64,000 nucleotides of DNA, from NCBI GenBank assembly GCA_002751075.1, contig NAOQ01000024.1:203772-267771 (forward strand), written 5' to 3'. The DNA is from Ichthyophonus hoferi (taxonomy: Eukaryota; Opisthokonta; Ichthyosporea; Ichthyophonida; Ichthyophonidae). A model generated the notes under the pieces. The model searched no databases, was not told the DNA's origin, and worked only from the letters and a program-made list of their open reading frames with translations. Shown here one piece after another: positions 60,877 to 64,000 of this stretch (positions within the stretch are counted from its first letter, which is position 1; every line of letters begins with the position of its first letter). The translations under genes and the position numbers were made by a program.

Positions 60877-63800
60877 TTATAACCCCAAAAATCCAAGAGA
60901 AGCATATGCCATAGGCTTCACGTTGGGATGCGACTGCAGCAGAGGAGACAGAATTGTTAGATAAAAATATTAAAAGCAATATTTCGTACGTTCTCCTTCC
61001 TTATACTCTCCCTTCTAATGATACTAAACCATGCCCCACTAACTAGTCACTAAAGAGAATAACCTAGTATCTATGTAGTCAAAAAAAAAAAAAAGGAATG
61101 GTATGAAGAAGATGGTAAAGCAAACCCTGTTCAGTGTTGGGGATAACCTAAAATAGAAATAGCCCTAAGTCGTGAAACTACGCATAGAAGGACATGGAAT
61201 ATAAGGGCAAGTCCGCAGAAAGAAAGAAGAGGGGTTGTACGTTAAGCTGGGCATGGTAGCCCTAAACTAATCCCATACAAGTAAACTCGCATTTCATCAT
61301 TATTAGCAGTCGGATTTTCTTGTGGTTGTGCAACAAATTTTCAAATTATCGAGAAAATATACACGACCAAGCCAAACCAGACTATAGATATATTCCTGGC
61401 CATTGCTGGGTCAGCTATGCGATCCTTATTATTAGTCATAGTTACGTGTGTTACCCGCTCACAGAACTCAAATGCCCTTCCTACGCAACCTAGAATTTGT
61501 AAGGTTCACAGAATGACACAAAACCACCTACCACTGCTGTATAAGAGGTAAACTTTGGTGTAAGGTCATCACCAGTGATGTTGATGAAGGCACCCTTGTT
61601 GCCCATCTGGTCACTAAGGGTCAAAGGATGTGTTATTATTGATGTCACCTCATTGTCCTAAAATAGATCACTTCTAAATGCCAATACAGAAAGACATATT
61701 ATACCCAACTTAAAGCATCACCCTAAGCACGTGTATATTTTCGCCTATGTATCCCGTCCAAACAATACGCAGGGATGCTACATTATAACATTATCCAGTT
61801 AGCATGTCACAACCTCATATATACATACCAGTAGTTAGGGGCCGAAAAGATTGTTATGCATTTGCCACCGTGTTGGACTTCATAGCCATTGTCTTTAACC
61901 TCGTGACTACGTACCACATAGTCTGTGGGATAACATGTTAGTACAAACTGAGCGTATGCATCATGTGATAGGTATCTCAGTAATGGGGGTTGGAAGATGC
62001 CAGTCTATATCACCCACTTCACCCTATCATTACATCACTCGATGGTGGGATATGTACCGATAGTACGACTCAATTAAATATGAGAAATAGGTTGGCTTCG
62101 GCAATGTTTTCACGTAACCAAGCTATTCTATTCATAGAGCTAAGGGTAACTCTCAGGTAGAAGACCAATCCGGTTTAGATCGCAATATGGATTCTAGATC
62201 TAGATCTAGATCTATCGTCGATCGTGCGATTAATGTCATTAAATTAGATTGGTCAATTTTGATTTTAATCTCACCGCATTTGTTAATATATGATTATGCT
62301 ATTATATTATATCAGAATCTGTGGTAGTTCTAACGACTTGTCTAAAGTCTTCGGGATCTCCAATTGGTTTGCATATATTAATAGCCATTGGATCTGAATT
62401 GTCCTTAATGCTCAGTTGTTGTGATCGCAGTCTAAGGTCATAGGACACACACAACTAAAGGAAGGATTGACTGACATAGTATCTAACACTAGGATAGACA
62501 GGGTATCTGATCTGCCATAAGACCCTTTGGGTGGATAAGGAGGTAATAAAAAAGTACTGTGAATGTGTAATCCTACCTAGTTAATAAAAGCAAATATACA
62601 GGGCTAATCTCTATACATGTAGATATGTGAAGTAAACTGTAGCAGGAGCATACGCATGTATGTCTGATAAAATAGCAGTATATGACACCCCCCTATAGGC
62701 CTTTACACTTACCCAAATTGTTGTTTGCCAAGAAGGCCTCAGTCACATCGGGCCCAAAGTGCAGACCCACACCTCGCTTGCTAGGCGCCCGTCCATTCTA
62801 TAGGAACCAATATCACATTCAGTTTATCTTCACACTCACTAGTGTATCTCTAAAGTATTTCAGGCAGAAACATATTACTTACAATCGGCATGGGGTCGGC
62901 CCACAGCATTTCACACATCAAGCCTGCAAGGCCAATCTCAAGTTAGGTGTCATATTGTTAAGAGTATGAAAAAGTTTGGAGCTATGCACATAGAAACTGA
63001 TTTTGGTGTGAACCATTTAAGAGGAGTGTAGATTATAGACTTAATAATTAAAAGAGGAAATGATAGCAAGGTAGTCTGTTGGTATCCCGTACGTGCATAT
63101 AAAAACACATGCAGCTATGCATAAACAACTCTAACAATGGTGCAGAAGATGGCTCTGCAGTATCTATTTACCAGAATCAGGGGGCTCCCTGAAGCGATCC
63201 ACCTTGCGAATATCATCCAGAGTCACACCATCCTTAGAGAACAGACCTCCGTGTACAACCTGAGGTGTGAGGTGTATGTAGTGGATAGGGTTATCAGATT
63301 AGCTTTGACTGGTCTGTCACCACCAGGTGGCCATCAGCAATTAATCAGCATATGTCTTTCATCATATGCTCCTTTATCTACCATCTTGATCAATATTTAG
63401 AAAGAAATAAAAAAAATCAAAGAAGGTCTTGTGTCATAGGGAAATGGGAAGAATGGAAATAGTAAGGGCAAAGAAAATAAACAAAAAAAAATGATCAGGG
63501 GGAAAGCCGAGAGAGAGAGGAGAGTGAGAGCATACAAAGATCTTGCCAGCCACACAGTGAGCCAAAGGAATAGTGCGGAACACCTCGTGGAAGAGCTCCA
63601 CCATAGTATCACTACCTATAACCCGCCCCCTGTTAGCAGTCGGCCCTATTAGAAACAGACCTCTCTGAGGGCTAATGAGACTGATTAACTAAAAGATTAG
63701 ACACTACCTTAGAGGGATGACCATATAACACCTCGTAATATTAATTAAACTACTTCATTGGTTAATGTGTCTGCTACAGCGAATCAACTAGAACTGACTT

Positions 63801-63969
63801 ATTTCCAATGCATATTAGACACATACCCAGCATTCTTCAGCCTCCCGAAGCACTACCACACTTACCCTTTGCCTTGACCTCCCCATCAAAGCCATACATT
63901 TTATTCATATTAATACTCTCGTGATTTCCTCGGGCCATGTAGAAATGGTTAGGATAACACAGCTTAAAA
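60877..63969 (-). CDS. PPP5C: Protein phosphatase 5, C-terminal half (runs off the right edge)
   Basis: Metal-dependent Ser/Thr phosphatase of the PPP family, usually TPR-containing and bound to Hsp90. Minus exons in the window: 63866-63969, 63536-63615, 63172-63259, 62883-62923, 62713-62797, 61829-61922, 61532-61613, 60877-60933; about 209 residues, phases consistent. Seen: ARGNHES with [11 protein letters not shown], the metal-binding [49 protein letters not shown], the metal ligand in RSHEVK, and [16 protein letters not shown]. The short C-terminal exon gives [11 protein letters not shown], which with TPKF..YTAV identifies PP5 rather than PP1 or PP2A, and holds the autoinhibitory tail region. 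The TPR and first catalytic motifs (GDxHG, GDxVDRG) lie beyond 64000. Confidence 0.94.
62193..62214 (+). repeat. Short tandem TCTAGA/AGATCT repeat
   Basis: TCTAGATC repeated in register for about 22 bases, inside an intron of the phosphatase gene (62190s). The unit is self-complementary, so it can also form a hairpin. Probably a microsatellite. Confidence 0.85.
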
Positions 63970-64000
63970 CTAAATAGAAGGAGAACCACCTCAAAACTGA

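Overview
The window is nuclear DNA of a eukaryote. It is AT-rich, its genes are split by many GT-AG introns, and AATAAA follows several genes. There are no operons. The family mix (an ANKRD54-like ankyrin protein, a BCL7-like protein, an Slt2/ERK-type MAP kinase, Rpt1, Rrp3/DDX47, PP5 and a Golgi-type apyrase) suggests an opisthokont, possibly a unicellular relative of animals. That placement is inference from families recalled without a database.

Layout. 0.1-7.0 kb (+): a very long bacterial-type (fold I) Orn/Lys/Arg decarboxylase in at least ten exons. 7.2-9.2 kb (-): ribose-5-phosphate isomerase A, convergent with the decarboxylase. 10.6-15.5 kb (+): proteasome ATPase Rpt1 in twelve exons. 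15.5-32.3 kb: an AT-rich island with no recognisable host gene, holding old, broken and nested LTR-retrotransposon remains, mainly Ty1/copia. 32.3-38.6 kb (+): a MAP kinase with a TQY activation motif and a Gln-rich tail. 41.5-45.0 kb (-): an ANKRD54-like ankyrin-repeat protein. 45.5-48.8 kb (+): DEAD-box helicase Rrp3/DDX47, divergent from the ankyrin gene. 49.3-52.0 kb (-): a BCL7-like protein with a long acidic Ser/Thr/Pro tail. 54.9-57.7 kb (-): a GDA1/CD39 nucleoside diphosphatase with one N-terminal membrane anchor. 59.9-60.0 kb (-): a LINE reverse-transcriptase scrap. 60.9-64.0 kb (-): the C-terminal half of protein phosphatase 5, running off the right edge.

The genes are mostly unrelated housekeeping and signalling genes, so no pathway cluster is claimed. 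Exon joins below were made by hand from splice signals, reading phase and recalled family alignments. Unusual points are the fold I decarboxylase, a candidate 27-nt intron, GC-AG introns, a 17-nt micro-exon, the TQY/DLG kinase signature and the BCL7-like gene. I found no RNA genes, no CRISPR array and no convincing new multi-gene system.
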